Below, one piece after another: positions 46,061 through 55,920 of a stretch of DNA of 64,000 nt. The translations under genes and the position numbers were made by a program. The notes under the pieces are model-generated. The model saw only the letters and a program-made list of their open reading frames with translations, did no database searches and was not told where the DNA came from. Positions within the stretch are counted from its first letter, which is position 1. Every line of letters starts with the position of its first letter. Source of the stretch: Cyanobacterium aponinum PCC 10605 (GTDB lineage Bacteria > Cyanobacteriota > Cyanobacteriia > Cyanobacteriales > Cyanobacteriaceae); assembly GCF_000317675.1 (NCBI RefSeq), contig NC_019776.1:3658001-3722000 (forward strand), written 5' to 3'.

Positions 46061-47644
46061 CTATTTTCTAAACATTTTTAACATTCTTTGGGTGACTAAA
46101 AAGCCTCCAGAAATATTAATTGTTCCCACTAAAATTGCGATCGCACCTAGTATAGTGGTAGGAGAAGTTAGTTCTCCTGAAATTTGCAACATTCCACCAA
46201 CAATTATAATACCGCTAATAGCATTAGTGACGCTCATTAAGGGAGTGTGTAGGGCAGGGGTTACATTCCAGATGACCTGCCAACCAACAAAAACAGCTAA
46301 AATAAAAACCGTAAAATGGGATAAGAAAGACTCAGGTGCACCTATACCGATGCCGATAAGGGCTAAAATAGCTAACAATGCCCAAATAATTCCCCCATTG
46401 CCTTTTTTCTCTTTTTTACTCTCCGTTGTAACAATTTTCGCTTCTGGTTTAACAGGAGTGGCAGGAGATGGTTGAGCAATTTTTGGTGGGGGAAAAGTAA
46501 TTTCTCCTTGGTGAGTGACTAAAGCCCCTCGAATTACCTCATCTTCAAGATTAACGGTGAATTTATCATTACCGCCCATATCTTTGAGCAAATGCCACAA
46601 ATTAGTGCCATATAATTGACTAGATTGGCTGGCCATGCGACTGGGTAAATCTGTTAAACCAACAATAGTTACCCCAGCATATTGATAAATTTCATTGGGC
46701 TTTGTAACTTCACAGTTACCACCTTGTTCTGCCGCTAAATCAACGATGACTGAGCCTTCTTTCATGGTTTGCACCATCTCTTCTGTAATTAACTTCGGTG
46801 CAGGTTTCCCCGGTATTAGTGCAGTAGTGATAATAATATCAACATCTTCAGCTTGTTCAGCAAATAAAGCCATTTCTGCGTCAATAAACTCCTTGCTCAT
46901 GGTTTTGGCATAACCACCTTCCCCAGAGCCATCTTCTGCAAATTCGAGTTCTAAAAATTCTCCTCCAAGACTTTCTACTTGTTCTTTTACCACTAATCTG
47001 GTGTCAAAAGCTCTAACAATCGCCCCTAAACTTTTTGCCGCACCAATAGCCGCTAACCCAGCAACTCCAGCACCAATAACTAGGACTTTTGCTGGAGGCA
47101 CTTTTCCGGCGGCGGTAATTTGCCCAGTGAAAAATCTTCCAAAATTATTGGCGGCTTCAATAACGGCTCTATAACCTGCAATATTTGCCATACTAGATAA
47201 AGCATCTAGTTTTTGGGCTCTACTGATACGAGGCACCGCATCCATAGCCAATACAGTTGCCTGTTTATCGGATAATTTTTCTAATAATTCGGAATTTTGA
47301 GCGGGATAAATGAAGCTAATTAAAGTCTTTTCCGCAGTTAACAATTCCACTTCTTCGGGTTGAGGGGGACGTACTTTGAGGATTATATCTCCTTCTTGCC
47401 ACAGTTTTTCTCTATTTTCGATGATTTTACAACCTACTTCAGTATAAGCGCGATCGCTGAAATTGGCTTTTTCCCCTGCTTGGGTTTCAACTAAAACGGT
47501 AAAACCGAGTTTTTGTAATTTGGTAGCAGTATCTGGAGTCGCACTAACTCGACATTCTGACGGATAAATCTCTTTAGGAATGGCGATTTTTAGGGATGTC
47601 TGTACAGAATCGGAAGTAATGTTTTCTGTCAGAGTCGCAGTCAT
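46061..47644 (-). CDS. pntA: NAD(P) transhydrogenase subunit alpha
   Basis: A 527-residue protein. The N-terminal NAD(H)-binding domain (about 18-385) has [22 protein letters not shown] and the [16 protein letters not shown] region. The C-terminal part (about 425-527) has about four membrane helices. The alpha subunit of the proton-pumping transhydrogenase thus combines domains I and part of II in one chain. The beta subunit gene pntB is not adjacent in this window. It balances NADPH and NADH in the membrane. Confidence 0.92.
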   Translation of the reverse strand: MTATLTENITSDSVQTSLKIAIPKEIYPSECRVSATPDTATKLQKLGFTVLVETQAGEKANFSDRAYTEVGCKIIENREKLWQEGDIILKVRPPQPEEVELLTAEKTLISFIYPAQNSELLEKLSDKQATVLAMDAVPRISRAQKLDALSSMANIAGYRAVIEAANNFGRFFTGQITAAGKVPPAKVLVIGAGVAGLAAIGAAKSLGAIVRAFDTRLVVKEQVESLGGEFLELEFAEDGSGEGGYAKTMSKEFIDAEMALFAEQAEDVDIIITTALIPGKPAPKLITEEMVQTMKEGSVIVDLAAEQGGNCEVTKPNEIYQYAGVTIVGLTDLPSRMASQSSQLYGTNLWHLLKDMGGNDKFTVNLEDEVIRGALVTHQGEITFPPPKIAQPSPATPVKPEAKIVTTESKKEKKGNGGIIWALLAILALIGIGIGAPESFLSHFTVFILAVFVGWQVIWNVTPALHTPLMSVTNAISGIIIVGGMLQISGELTSPTTILGAIAILVGTINISGGFLVTQRMLKMFRK

Positions 47645-48395
47645 AATTTCTCCTACTTAGTTTTGAGGGTTTTTCTCTTATACTTTGCATGGTAGGATCA
47701 TTCTCTTTTTTTACCTCTTAATTTAAACTTCTCTTAGTAATTGACACGGATTTATTTACATTCTGTTACTCGTTAGCTTTCTCAGAATTAACAACTGACG
47801 TTACGCACTTATTCATGTGTTAAGTTTTAGTAGGTTTCAGGTTTCAGGTTTCAGGTATCAAGTAGCAAATTTAATTTTCATAAGATTACATTATTTTATC
47901 CAAGAATTTAGAATAAGAAAATCAATTAATTATATTTTTTGTCAATTTTTTAACCTAATACCTAACACCCGACACCTACTCTTATCTAATATTCTTAAAC
48001 TGAACTGAGGTTTGGTAATAATTTATAGTTACTAATTTTATGGACAAATATCCACTCAATTAGCTTTATAGACTTTAACGTCTAATGGCTTAACTACAAA
48101 GCTCACTATCGAGTCCTTAATCCTAAAAGATTAAACTTCTCGACTACTTTTGGTGGTTTTATTTCTAGCTAAAACTTTTACGTTGGTAGCCCAATAGTTA
48201 AGGAAAAATTAACTGAATCCTTACCAACAACCCCATAGTTTTAAGGTTTATTTAACCTTATTATAAAATATTTGACCATAAATTCGGTGAAATAATTTAA
48301 TACTGAAAAAATTTTTCTTCCTTTATTAATTGATAATGATTTGATGATATATTGATTAGTCAAATTAACTATTAGCTATTTAGAAAAAACTATTT
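47645..48395. other. Spacer with composite repeat and hairpin cluster
   Basis: A 750-bp spacer. Positions 47830-48010 hold GTTTCAGGTTTCAGG heptads and the element end CTGAACTGAGG (48000-48010). Positions 48041-48260 hold a chain of hairpins (listed separately). The rest is AT-rich, and the sqdX promoter should be near its right end. Confidence 0.65.
48041..48260 (+). ncRNA. Candidate structured RNA (hairpin cluster) upstream of sqdX
   Basis: Five stems lie in 220 bp. TGGA/TCCA (48041-48054). TAGAC/GTCTA (48069-48084). CGAG with nested TTAATC/GATTAA (48110-48142). GTTGGTA/TACCAAC (48182-48228) enclosing AGTTAA/TTAACT with two symmetric 7-base internal loops and a 7-base hairpin loop. TAAGGTT/AACCTTA (48242-48260), followed by an A/T run. 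The last may terminate a short RNA. No known riboswitch signature was recognised. Function is unknown; it may also be a repeat element. Confidence 0.4.
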
Positions 48396-49526
48396 ATGCG
48401 TATTGCCCTATTTACCGAAACATTTTTACCGAAAGTTGACGGTATTGTTACCCGTCTCAAACACACCGTTGAACATTTACAAAAACAAGGGGATGAAGTT
48501 TTGATTTTTTCTCCTGAAGGTGGTTTGAAAGAATATAAAGGTGCAAAAATTAACGGTATTAAGGGTATTCCTTTGCCTCTATATCCAGAATTAAAATTGG
48601 CGATTCCTAATCCTTCTATTGGTTTTAGTTTGAGAAGATTTAAACCTGATTTAGTTCATGTGGTGAATCCTGCGGTTTTAGGGTTAGGAGGCATTTTTTA
48701 TGCGAAAAAATACGATATTCCTTTAGTCGCTTCTTATCATACCCATTTGCCCCAGTATCTTCATCATTACAATTTGGGGGCTTTAGAAGGTTTATTGTGG
48801 GAAATGTTGAAATTAGCTCATAATCAGGCAAGATTAAATCTTTGTACTTCCACTGCGATGGTGAATGAGTTGGAAAGTCACGGTATTGAGAGAGTTGATT
48901 TATGGCAAAGAGGAGTTGATACGGATTCTTTTCACCCTGATTTAATTTCTAATCAAATGCGCGATCGCCTCTCTGGTGGTAATCCTGATGCACCCTTACT
49001 ATTATATGTAGGAAGAGTTTCCGCAGAGAAAGAAATTGATAAAATTAAACCCGTATTGGAAAACATCCCGAATGCAAGACTGGCAATTGTGGGAAATGGT
49101 CCTGCGAGAGAGGAGTTAGAGGCGTTATTTGCAGGAACAAATACTAATTTTGTGGGCTATTTACACGGACAGGATTTAGGCTCGGCTTATGCTTCGGCGG
49201 ATGCGTTTATTTTTCCTTCTTCCACAGAAACCCTCGGTTTAGTGTTACTAGAAGCGATGGCGGCAGGATGCCCTGTGGTAGCGGCAAGACGGGGTGGTAT
49301 TCCTGATATTGTTACCGATGGTGTTAATGGTTATTTATTTGAACCTGATGATCCTCAAGGTGCGATCGCAGCTACTCAAAAATTATTAGCTAAAACCGAT
49401 GAGAGAGAACAATTAAGGCAAAACGCTCGGAAAGAAGCGGAAAAATGGGGTTGGGCTTCTGCTACGACTCAATTACGCAATTTTTATCAAGGGGTGCTAT
49501 CGAGAGATATTGGTTTAGTAGCCTAA
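48396..49526 (+). CDS. sqdX: Sulfoquinovosyl transferase SqdX
   Basis: A 376-residue GT4 glycosyltransferase close to SqdX. Motifs: MRIALFTETFLPKVDGIVTR at the start, ASYHTHLPQYLHHYN (about 110-124), YVGRVSAEKEID (about 204-215), and FPSSTETLGLVLLEAMAAGCPVV near the C-terminus. It transfers sulfoquinovose from UDP-sulfoquinovose to diacylglycerol in the last step of sulfolipid SQDG for thylakoid membranes. sqdB is not adjacent. Confidence 0.92.
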   Translation: MRIALFTETFLPKVDGIVTRLKHTVEHLQKQGDEVLIFSPEGGLKEYKGAKINGIKGIPLPLYPELKLAIPNPSIGFSLRRFKPDLVHVVNPAVLGLGGIFYAKKYDIPLVASYHTHLPQYLHHYNLGALEGLLWEMLKLAHNQARLNLCTSTAMVNELESHGIERVDLWQRGVDTDSFHPDLISNQMRDRLSGGNPDAPLLLYVGRVSAEKEIDKIKPVLENIPNARLAIVGNGPAREELEALFAGTNTNFVGYLHGQDLGSAYASADAFIFPSSTETLGLVLLEAMAAGCPVVAARRGGIPDIVTDGVNGYLFEPDDPQGAIAATQKLLAKTDEREQLRQNARKEAEKWGWASATTQLRNFYQGVLSRDIGLVA

Positions 49527-49563
49527 GTAAAAAATTAAAAATTAAGAATTAAGAATTAAGATA
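49527..49563. repeat. A-rich inverted repeat, left flank of four-helix gene
   Basis: Tandem AAAAATTAAAAATTAAG/AATTAAG units. It is complementary to the T-rich tract at 49947-49985, so the two flank the four-helix-bundle gene as inverted repeats. Confidence 0.65.
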
Positions 49564-49576
49564 AATTTGTGAATAA

Positions 49577-49936
49577 ATGATGGAATATGATATATCAGAA
49601 AGGACTTTAAGTTTTAGTATCAGAATCGTCAATTTATGCAAATTTCTTAGAGAAAATGGAGGTACAGGCTATGATTTAAGTAAACAGTTAATTCGTTGTG
49701 GTACAAGCATTGGAGCGAATATTGAGGAAGCACAAAATGCAGAAAGCACTGCCGATTTTATTCATAAGATGAGTATTTCTTTAAAAGAGGCAAGGGAAAC
49801 AAAGTATTGGTTGAGAATATTAATTGCCACTGAAAAAAAACTAGGGTCAAGACTGCAACCTTTGCTTCATGAATCACATGAATTAGTTGCTATTATTTAC
49901 ACTATCGTAAAAAACGCAAAAACTAATCAAAGATAA
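49577..49936 (+). CDS. Four-helix bundle protein (S23/IVP family)
   Basis: The 119-residue protein has the 23S rRNA intervening-sequence protein pattern: SFSIRIVNLCKFLRENGGTGYDLSKQLIRCGTSIGANIEEAQNA and EARETKYWLRIL. These small basic four-helix proteins (also related to Avd of diversity-generating retroelements) bind nucleic acids. Here the gene sits alone between sqdX and the antiporter, and it is flanked by inverted AT-rich tandem repeats, so it looks like an inserted cassette. Its function is unknown. Confidence 0.8.
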   Translation: MMEYDISERTLSFSIRIVNLCKFLRENGGTGYDLSKQLIRCGTSIGANIEEAQNAESTADFIHKMSISLKEARETKYWLRILIATEKKLGSRLQPLLHESHELVAIIYTIVKNAKTNQR

Positions 49937-49946
49937 AATCAAACAA

Positions 49947-49985
49947 CTCACTCATAATTTTTAATTTTTAATTTTTAATTTTTTT
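49947..49985. repeat. T-rich inverted repeat, right flank of four-helix gene
   Basis: Tandem TAATTTTTAATTTTT units, the reverse complement of the tract at 49527-49563. It reaches the start of the next gene. Confidence 0.65.
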
Positions 49986-49987
49986 AA

Positions 49988-51574
49988 TTGTTACAAGATA
50001 TTCTGCTAATTCTTGGATTCGGTTACTTTGGAGGAGAGTTTGCCCGTCGTCTCAAGATTCCTCCTCTGATTGCCATGATTTTTGCAGGAATTATTCTTGG
50101 TAATCAAGTTACTAATCTCCTGAGTAATGATATATTGCAGTCTGCTGATGATTTAAGGGTGATTGCTGTTGTTATTATCTTGATGAAAGCAGGGTTAGGT
50201 TTAGATCGACAAAAGTTGAAATCACAAGGCTCTGTTGCTTTAAGATTGGGCGTTTTACCAGCTTTAGGAGAAGCGATCGCAGTTTCTATTTTAGCGGTGA
50301 TATTTTTGGATTTTGATTGGGTAACAGGATTATTATTGGGATGTATTTTAGGGGCGGAATCTCCTGCGGTAATAGTACCGGGGATGTTGCGGTTAAAGAG
50401 TTTAGGGTGGGGAGTAAAAAAAGGGATACCTGATGCAATTTTAACAGGAAGTGCTTTATCTGATGTTTTGTTATTGTTGATTTTTAGTTTATTGATGGGG
50501 TTATTGACTAGCGATGGGAATAGTCTGGAGTGGCAGTGGTTGCCGTTACAATTTTCAGGGCAAATTATCGGCGGAGTTGTTATCGGTTGGTTGGCGAGTA
50601 AGTCTTTAGTGTGGTTGATAGTTAAGCAAAAGTTAACTCAAAATATCCTACAAGAAACGATGGTTACGGGGTGCTTGGCTTTATTTTTAGTGATTATGAG
50701 TGAAAAATATCATTTTTTCTCTGGTTATCTGGCAGTAATGTCAACAGGATTTTTCTTAATCGAATTTTCTTCTCCTTTAGCTCGTTGTTTACGCAATGGC
50801 TTTGATAGTTTATGGCAAGTAGCCCAAATTTTTTTGTTTGTTTTATTGGGGGCAACCATTCCCCTTAATGTTTTAGGTAGCAGTTTCACAAAAGGCTTAA
50901 TAATCATAATTTTTGGTACTTTAATCGGTAGAATGGCTGGTTGGTATCTCTCTACATGGAAAAGCAACTGGAATCAAAAGGAAAAACTCTTTCTTCTTGC
51001 GGGTAACTCCGCTAAAGCCACCGTACAAGCTGCGATCGCATCTATTCCTTTAGCACAAGGCATTAGAGGAGGAGAAGAAATATTAGCCATAGCCGCCTTA
51101 TCAATTTTAGTTACAGCCCCCCTTGGTGCATGGGCGATTCCCACTTTTGCTCCTCTTTTATTAACTAAGGGTGAGGTTGATCCCACCAAAGTATCTGTTG
51201 ATGATCATGTTATATTACTGAGTGCGATCGATGATTCTCCTTTAACCACTCCTGTTTTAAAGAAAACCGCAGAAATAGCTCGTCGGAGTAATGCTAAAGT
51301 AATAGTTTTGCATATTATCGATGATAGTCAGAATAATAACTTAGAGAATCTGAAGGAAAAAATCAACACATTATTAGCAGATATAAATCATCAAGTTTTA
51401 ATCGTAGAAGGAGTAATAACAGAAGAAATATTGAGAGTGAGTCAAGAATTTCAGGTAAAAGAAATAATTATGGGCAAAAGAGGACATAAAAACTGGCATG
51501 AGCTTTTAATTGGTTCTGTTTCTCAAACAGTTTTAGAATCGAGTCCTATTCCTGTAATTATTGTTGAGCATTGA
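49988..51574 (+). CDS. Cation/proton antiporter with C-terminal universal stress domain
   Basis: A 528-residue protein. About twelve membrane helices (residues 1-395) form a CPA-type antiporter; the ion site region is LLGCILGAESPAVIVPGML (about 115-133). Residues about 405-528 form a UspA-like domain (VDDHVILLSAID, VKEIIMGKRGHKN and HELLIGSVSQTVLESSPIPVIIVEH). The fused Usp domain may bind ATP or cyclic-di-AMP type nucleotides and gate the channel (inference). The start is TTG, with no better start nearby. Confidence 0.85.
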   Translation: MLQDILLILGFGYFGGEFARRLKIPPLIAMIFAGIILGNQVTNLLSNDILQSADDLRVIAVVIILMKAGLGLDRQKLKSQGSVALRLGVLPALGEAIAVSILAVIFLDFDWVTGLLLGCILGAESPAVIVPGMLRLKSLGWGVKKGIPDAILTGSALSDVLLLLIFSLLMGLLTSDGNSLEWQWLPLQFSGQIIGGVVIGWLASKSLVWLIVKQKLTQNILQETMVTGCLALFLVIMSEKYHFFSGYLAVMSTGFFLIEFSSPLARCLRNGFDSLWQVAQIFLFVLLGATIPLNVLGSSFTKGLIIIIFGTLIGRMAGWYLSTWKSNWNQKEKLFLLAGNSAKATVQAAIASIPLAQGIRGGEEILAIAALSILVTAPLGAWAIPTFAPLLLTKGEVDPTKVSVDDHVILLSAIDDSPLTTPVLKKTAEIARRSNAKVIVLHIIDDSQNNNLENLKEKINTLLADINHQVLIVEGVITEEILRVSQEFQVKEIIMGKRGHKNWHELLIGSVSQTVLESSPIPVIIVEH

Positions 51575-51584
51575 CAATTGCCAT

Positions 51585-54500
51585 TTAAAGAGTGACTTGA
51601 GCTCCTAAATTTTCTAAGGTAATCATTTCGGGAATAGTTAATCCTTTGATGCCTATAAAACAAGAATCTTCGAAAGGACGTTTTCCTCTCAATGCCATAA
51701 TACATTTACCCGTTTCCACATTCCAAATTTTGACGGTTTCATCCTGACTGCCACTAGCCAAATATTTACTATTAGGATGAAAAGAAACAGACCAAACCCA
51801 GCTATTATGACCTCGAAGAATTCTTAAAAAATCTCCTGTCTTAGCATTCCAAAGTCTAATTGTATGATCGCAACTACCACTAGCTAAATATTCTCCATCG
51901 GGGCTAAATGCAACAGACTGAACCCAACTGTAATGACCAATCAAGGTTTTGACACATTCTCCTGTTTTGACCTTCCAAAGTCTAATTGTATAATCACAAC
52001 TACCACTGGCTATATATTTACCGTCTGGGCTAAATACGACGGATTGCACCCAACTTTGATGACCTTCTAAAGTATGAAGACATTTACCCGTTTCAGTATC
52101 CCATATTTTCACCGTTCGGTCTTCACTGCCACTGGCGAGAATTTTGCCATCAGGACTAAATGCCACTGACCAAAGCCAACTTTGATGACTTCGCAGGGTT
52201 TTAAGACATTTTCCCGTCACCATATCCCATATTTTTAAACTATAGTCTCCACTGGCACTAGCTATTTTTTTGCCGTCGGGACTAAATGCCACTGAACGAA
52301 TCCAACGATTATGTCCTACCAGTGTTTTGAGACATTTTCCCGTCACCATATCCCATATTTTTAAACTATAATCACTACTGGCACTGGCTAAAATTTTGCC
52401 GTCGGGACTAAATGCCACTGAACAAACCCACCCTTTATGTCCATGTAGAGAAGTGAATGTTTGTGTATTCGTGCCATTTGTGGTTAGGTTACTGACATTC
52501 CATAATTTGATTAATTTATCTTCATTGCCACAAGCTAAAGTGTTACCGTCTGGACTAAAAGTAACTGCTTGAATCCAACTAGCATAACCTTGCCATGTTT
52601 TGACACATTGACCAGTGCCGGTTTCCCAAAGTTTAATGGCATTATCTTCTCCTCCACTGGCTAAAATTTGTCCATCTCCTCGAAATGCGATCGCGCCTAG
52701 TCTGCTATTGTGTCCATGAAGTGTTTTACGACAAGTACCCTGTTGCCAATCCCATAAACGAATGGTATGATCTCCTGCTCCACTGGCTAGAATGTTATCT
52801 TCTGGGTGAAATGCTAATGAGCGTATTCTCTGTGTGTGTCCGTGTAGTTCCTTTAAACATTTTCCTGTTTGCCAATCCCATATTTTAATGATGCGATCGC
52901 CTCCTCCACTAGCTAAAATTGTTCCATCACCACTAAAAGCAAGAGTGCGAATCCAAAGAGTGTGACCTTTCAAAGTCCGCAGACATTTTCCTGTATCTAA
53001 TTGCCAAATTTTAATTGATTTATCTTCACTGCCACTAGCCAAATATTTACCATCAGGACTAATCACCACCGACCAAACATAACTGTTATGACCATTTAAA
53101 GTTTGTAAACAGATTCCACTGTCAAAATCCCAAATTTTAATAGAACAATCACTGCCACCACTAATCAATTTTTGACTATCTGGAGTAAAAATAACACACC
53201 TGACTCTTTGGTTGTGACCAAACAATGTATTTAAACATTTTCCCGTACTGACATCCCAAATTTTAATGGTTTGATCGCTACTGCCACTAGCTAAATATTT
53301 ACCATCGGGGCTAAAAGCCACCCCATGAACCCAACCCGCATGACCCTTAAAAATGGAGATAAGACGATTTTCCTGTAAAGACCAAACACAAATTTCCCCA
53401 TTCACATCCCCTGTCACCAAAAATTGATCATTAGGACTGTAAACCATAGAAAGAATATTACTCAACCTTTGAGGAAAAACCGACTGTTGAAATTCACAAT
53501 GGGCAAAATTAACATTATGAAGTTTGCATTCTTGTAAATAAGCCTGTCTGATAGTTAATTTAGAAAAATCCCATCCGCTTAAATCTGTATTTGATTCGCA
53601 CAATAAATTAAGAATATTACCCACAGCATAACCTGAGCCTGTGAGATTTTCCTCTTGCAATTTTTGCACAATTTTTCTTAATTTACTTTCCAAATGATAC
53701 TGATTTTTAAAAATAATAATTAATTTATCTAATAAAGGTCTAACAATAAAATTTACCTGAGATTTTCTAGTATGTTCTTTTATATCTGTTTTTAAGAGAG
53801 CATAATGATTAAATAAATCTAATTCTTCCGTAATTATTTCATTGATAATTTCCTGAATTAACTTATTAATTAAATATTCTTTTACCACAGGTTGTAAAGA
53901 AAATCGATTATCATGACATTCAATTAAAGAACGCCCCATTAACGATTTAAGTGCCGTAATTAGATTTAAACGAGAGATTGTGGGGTAAATATCCCTTTCT
54001 AAATCACTGGTAGTAACTTCATCAATATTAATTGCTAACCAATAAAGAATTTTTTTTCCTAAGTCAGATAATCGCTGGAAATGCTCTTCTAAAAGACAAA
54101 TTATTTCATCAAAAATAAACACTTTGTTTTTAATAAACTCAGACAAAGAACCATCAAATAATTCTTTAATTGTTGCACCTAAAATTTTCAATGTGAGAGG
54201 ATTACCATTATAGTTTTCAATTAGTTGATTTGCTTGAGCATAATTAGACCAATAACAACCTTTAATTTTTAAAATTTCTAAACCTGCCTGAGTATTTAAA
54301 CCTCCCAAATTAAAACAACGAACAGGTAAAGTATCACCGCACATCAAAACCATTTCCTTGATTTTTTCTCGGCTAGTAATTAATAAACAACTTTTATGGC
54401 GACATTCTCCTAATTTTTGAAATAATTTAATATAGTCTTGAAAATCTGTCTGAAAATAGCCAGAATTAACTCCAGTGGCAAGGATTGTTTCTAAATTATC

Positions 54501-55235
54501 AAGAATAATTAAACAACGATGTTGAGAACAAAAATTAATTAAACGGGAAATTTGCTCATCAATATTAATAACTAAGTCTTTCTCTTGTTGAGTGAAAAAT
54601 TGCAAAATGTCTGAAAGCAAATCACTAAGTAAAGTTGCATTACTTAAAGACCTCCAAATAACATATTCAAAGTCATATTCTATATTTTCCCCCAACTTAA
54701 CACTCAGATAAGTTTTTCCCATACCCCCCATGCCCACAATACCCACACAACGGCATTTATCTTGAACAATCCACGTTTGTAGTTGGGTTAATTCAGATTC
54801 TCTCCCGACAAAATAACTCACATCTGGGGCTGTACCCCAATCTTTTTGAGTATTGTAACAAGAGTTAATATTTTCTTTGGCATTATTGAAATCATTACAA
54901 GTAACTTCTGAAGATTGAGGAGAAAAAGATAAGTTGAGATTACTGTCGAGTTTTTTTTGTTCTAGGATTTTAATTTTTTTTTCTAAAATGGTGCGAAAGT
55001 TAGTTTTTTTGACTTTTTCTTCGCAAATGTCCGATAAAAGTTGCCAGAGTTTTGGCCCTGCGTCTCTTTTGAGATAACTAACCGAATAACCACAAGATTG
55101 GGCTATTTCTTCATAACGCTTACGAGGTTCAGATAAGGATATTAACAATAACTGCTTTTGTAGATCACTTAGATAGTGTCCACTTTTAATATAAACTTGG
55201 TCATCTACCAACTGAATTATTTGTTCTACATCCAT
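51585..55235 (-). CDS. STAND NTPase with NB-ARC domain and 14 WD40 repeats
   Basis: A 1216-residue protein. Residues 1-100 form a small helical HTH-like domain (EIAQSCGYSVSYLKRDAGPKLWQLL), seen at the N-terminus of many cyanobacterial STAND proteins. A NB-ARC ATPase follows (about 140-470): Walker A GIVGMGGMGKT, Walker B CLIILDNLE and a GLNTQAGLEIL-type signature region. Then a linker with two pentapeptide-like repeats (LSGWDFSKLTIRQAYLQECKL). The C-terminal 600 residues hold 14 WD40 repeats, enough for two seven-blade propellers. It fits NLR-like sensors for defence or cell death, but no effector is recognisable. Confidence 0.87.
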   Translation of the reverse strand: MDVEQIIQLVDDQVYIKSGHYLSDLQKQLLLISLSEPRKRYEEIAQSCGYSVSYLKRDAGPKLWQLLSDICEEKVKKTNFRTILEKKIKILEQKKLDSNLNLSFSPQSSEVTCNDFNNAKENINSCYNTQKDWGTAPDVSYFVGRESELTQLQTWIVQDKCRCVGIVGMGGMGKTYLSVKLGENIEYDFEYVIWRSLSNATLLSDLLSDILQFFTQQEKDLVINIDEQISRLINFCSQHRCLIILDNLETILATGVNSGYFQTDFQDYIKLFQKLGECRHKSCLLITSREKIKEMVLMCGDTLPVRCFNLGGLNTQAGLEILKIKGCYWSNYAQANQLIENYNGNPLTLKILGATIKELFDGSLSEFIKNKVFIFDEIICLLEEHFQRLSDLGKKILYWLAINIDEVTTSDLERDIYPTISRLNLITALKSLMGRSLIECHDNRFSLQPVVKEYLINKLIQEIINEIITEELDLFNHYALLKTDIKEHTRKSQVNFIVRPLLDKLIIIFKNQYHLESKLRKIVQKLQEENLTGSGYAVGNILNLLCESNTDLSGWDFSKLTIRQAYLQECKLHNVNFAHCEFQQSVFPQRLSNILSMVYSPNDQFLVTGDVNGEICVWSLQENRLISIFKGHAGWVHGVAFSPDGKYLASGSSDQTIKIWDVSTGKCLNTLFGHNQRVRCVIFTPDSQKLISGGSDCSIKIWDFDSGICLQTLNGHNSYVWSVVISPDGKYLASGSEDKSIKIWQLDTGKCLRTLKGHTLWIRTLAFSGDGTILASGGGDRIIKIWDWQTGKCLKELHGHTQRIRSLAFHPEDNILASGAGDHTIRLWDWQQGTCRKTLHGHNSRLGAIAFRGDGQILASGGEDNAIKLWETGTGQCVKTWQGYASWIQAVTFSPDGNTLACGNEDKLIKLWNVSNLTTNGTNTQTFTSLHGHKGWVCSVAFSPDGKILASASSDYSLKIWDMVTGKCLKTLVGHNRWIRSVAFSPDGKKIASASGDYSLKIWDMVTGKCLKTLRSHQSWLWSVAFSPDGKILASGSEDRTVKIWDTETGKCLHTLEGHQSWVQSVVFSPDGKYIASGSCDYTIRLWKVKTGECVKTLIGHYSWVQSVAFSPDGEYLASGSCDHTIRLWNAKTGDFLRILRGHNSWVWSVSFHPNSKYLASGSQDETVKIWNVETGKCIMALRGKRPFEDSCFIGIKGLTIPEMITLENLGAQVTL

Positions 55236-55920
55236 GGGTTTTGTGTGACAAAAAATCTCAAAAGTTTTTCCTTTGATTTTAGTGCTGATTTGACAATTTG
55301 ATATTTAACTTTAAAATCTTTTAATAAGTTGTTAATTCGTTTTTAAGCAAAAAGAGTCAAAAACAATTATGTTTCGATCATAAATAATATCAGTTATTAT
55401 AGCTAGGTTTTGTTTATATAAGTTTTAAAAATAAGTACAAATATCAACAAGAATAAATAAAAAATAGAACATGATTACTTTTATCTCTTGATTACCAGAG
55501 CTTTTTTTTATTTTTTGAAGTAATAGAAAGAGGAAAAAACAAGAACATTTTTTAATGAGTAAACGATAGTATTTAGTGAAAATAGTCTTTATTTACTACT
55601 TTTCTCGTAAAATCTAAAACTAATAAGACTTAAATAATCTGGTTCTTCAGAGTGTGGTTATGATAAATTAATAAAAAATAACTTCCATAACCTTTATTGA
55701 ATAGTGTTTATAGTAAAATAAGAACTAAAAGTTTATAAATTATTATTTAATAATCCCCTATTGCCTATTGCCTCTTGCCTGTCGCCTACCCTAACTAATA
55801 ATTTACACGACGAGAAGTGATAGAGCCAAATTTTTAGGTTTGATGATAGTTTTTTGTGTGTCGAAAGGAGATTAAATGGCTTTATTTTTGATAATTCCTA
55901 CTGAATAAATTCCGAGGATT
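55236..55920. other. AT-rich spacer with MITE copy
   Basis: A 685-bp spacer between the STAND gene and the IS200/IS605 element. It holds MITE copy 3 (55641-55827) and the promoter of the STAND gene. The part 55236-55640 is very AT-rich with no gene. The right end of the IS element lies near 55885-55920. Confidence 0.6.
55641..55827 (+). mobile_element. ISL3-like MITE, copy 3
   Basis: 187 bp, from GGTTCTTCAGAG to GTGATAGAGCC, same orientation as copy 1 and highly similar to both other copies. Flanking octamers AATAATCT and AAATTTTT agree only partly, so the target duplication has decayed or this copy is older. Confidence 0.8.

Noticed and set aside
45699-47645. pntB next to pntA
   Set aside because: No second transhydrogenase subunit frame is present on either side; the alpha subunit stands alone here.
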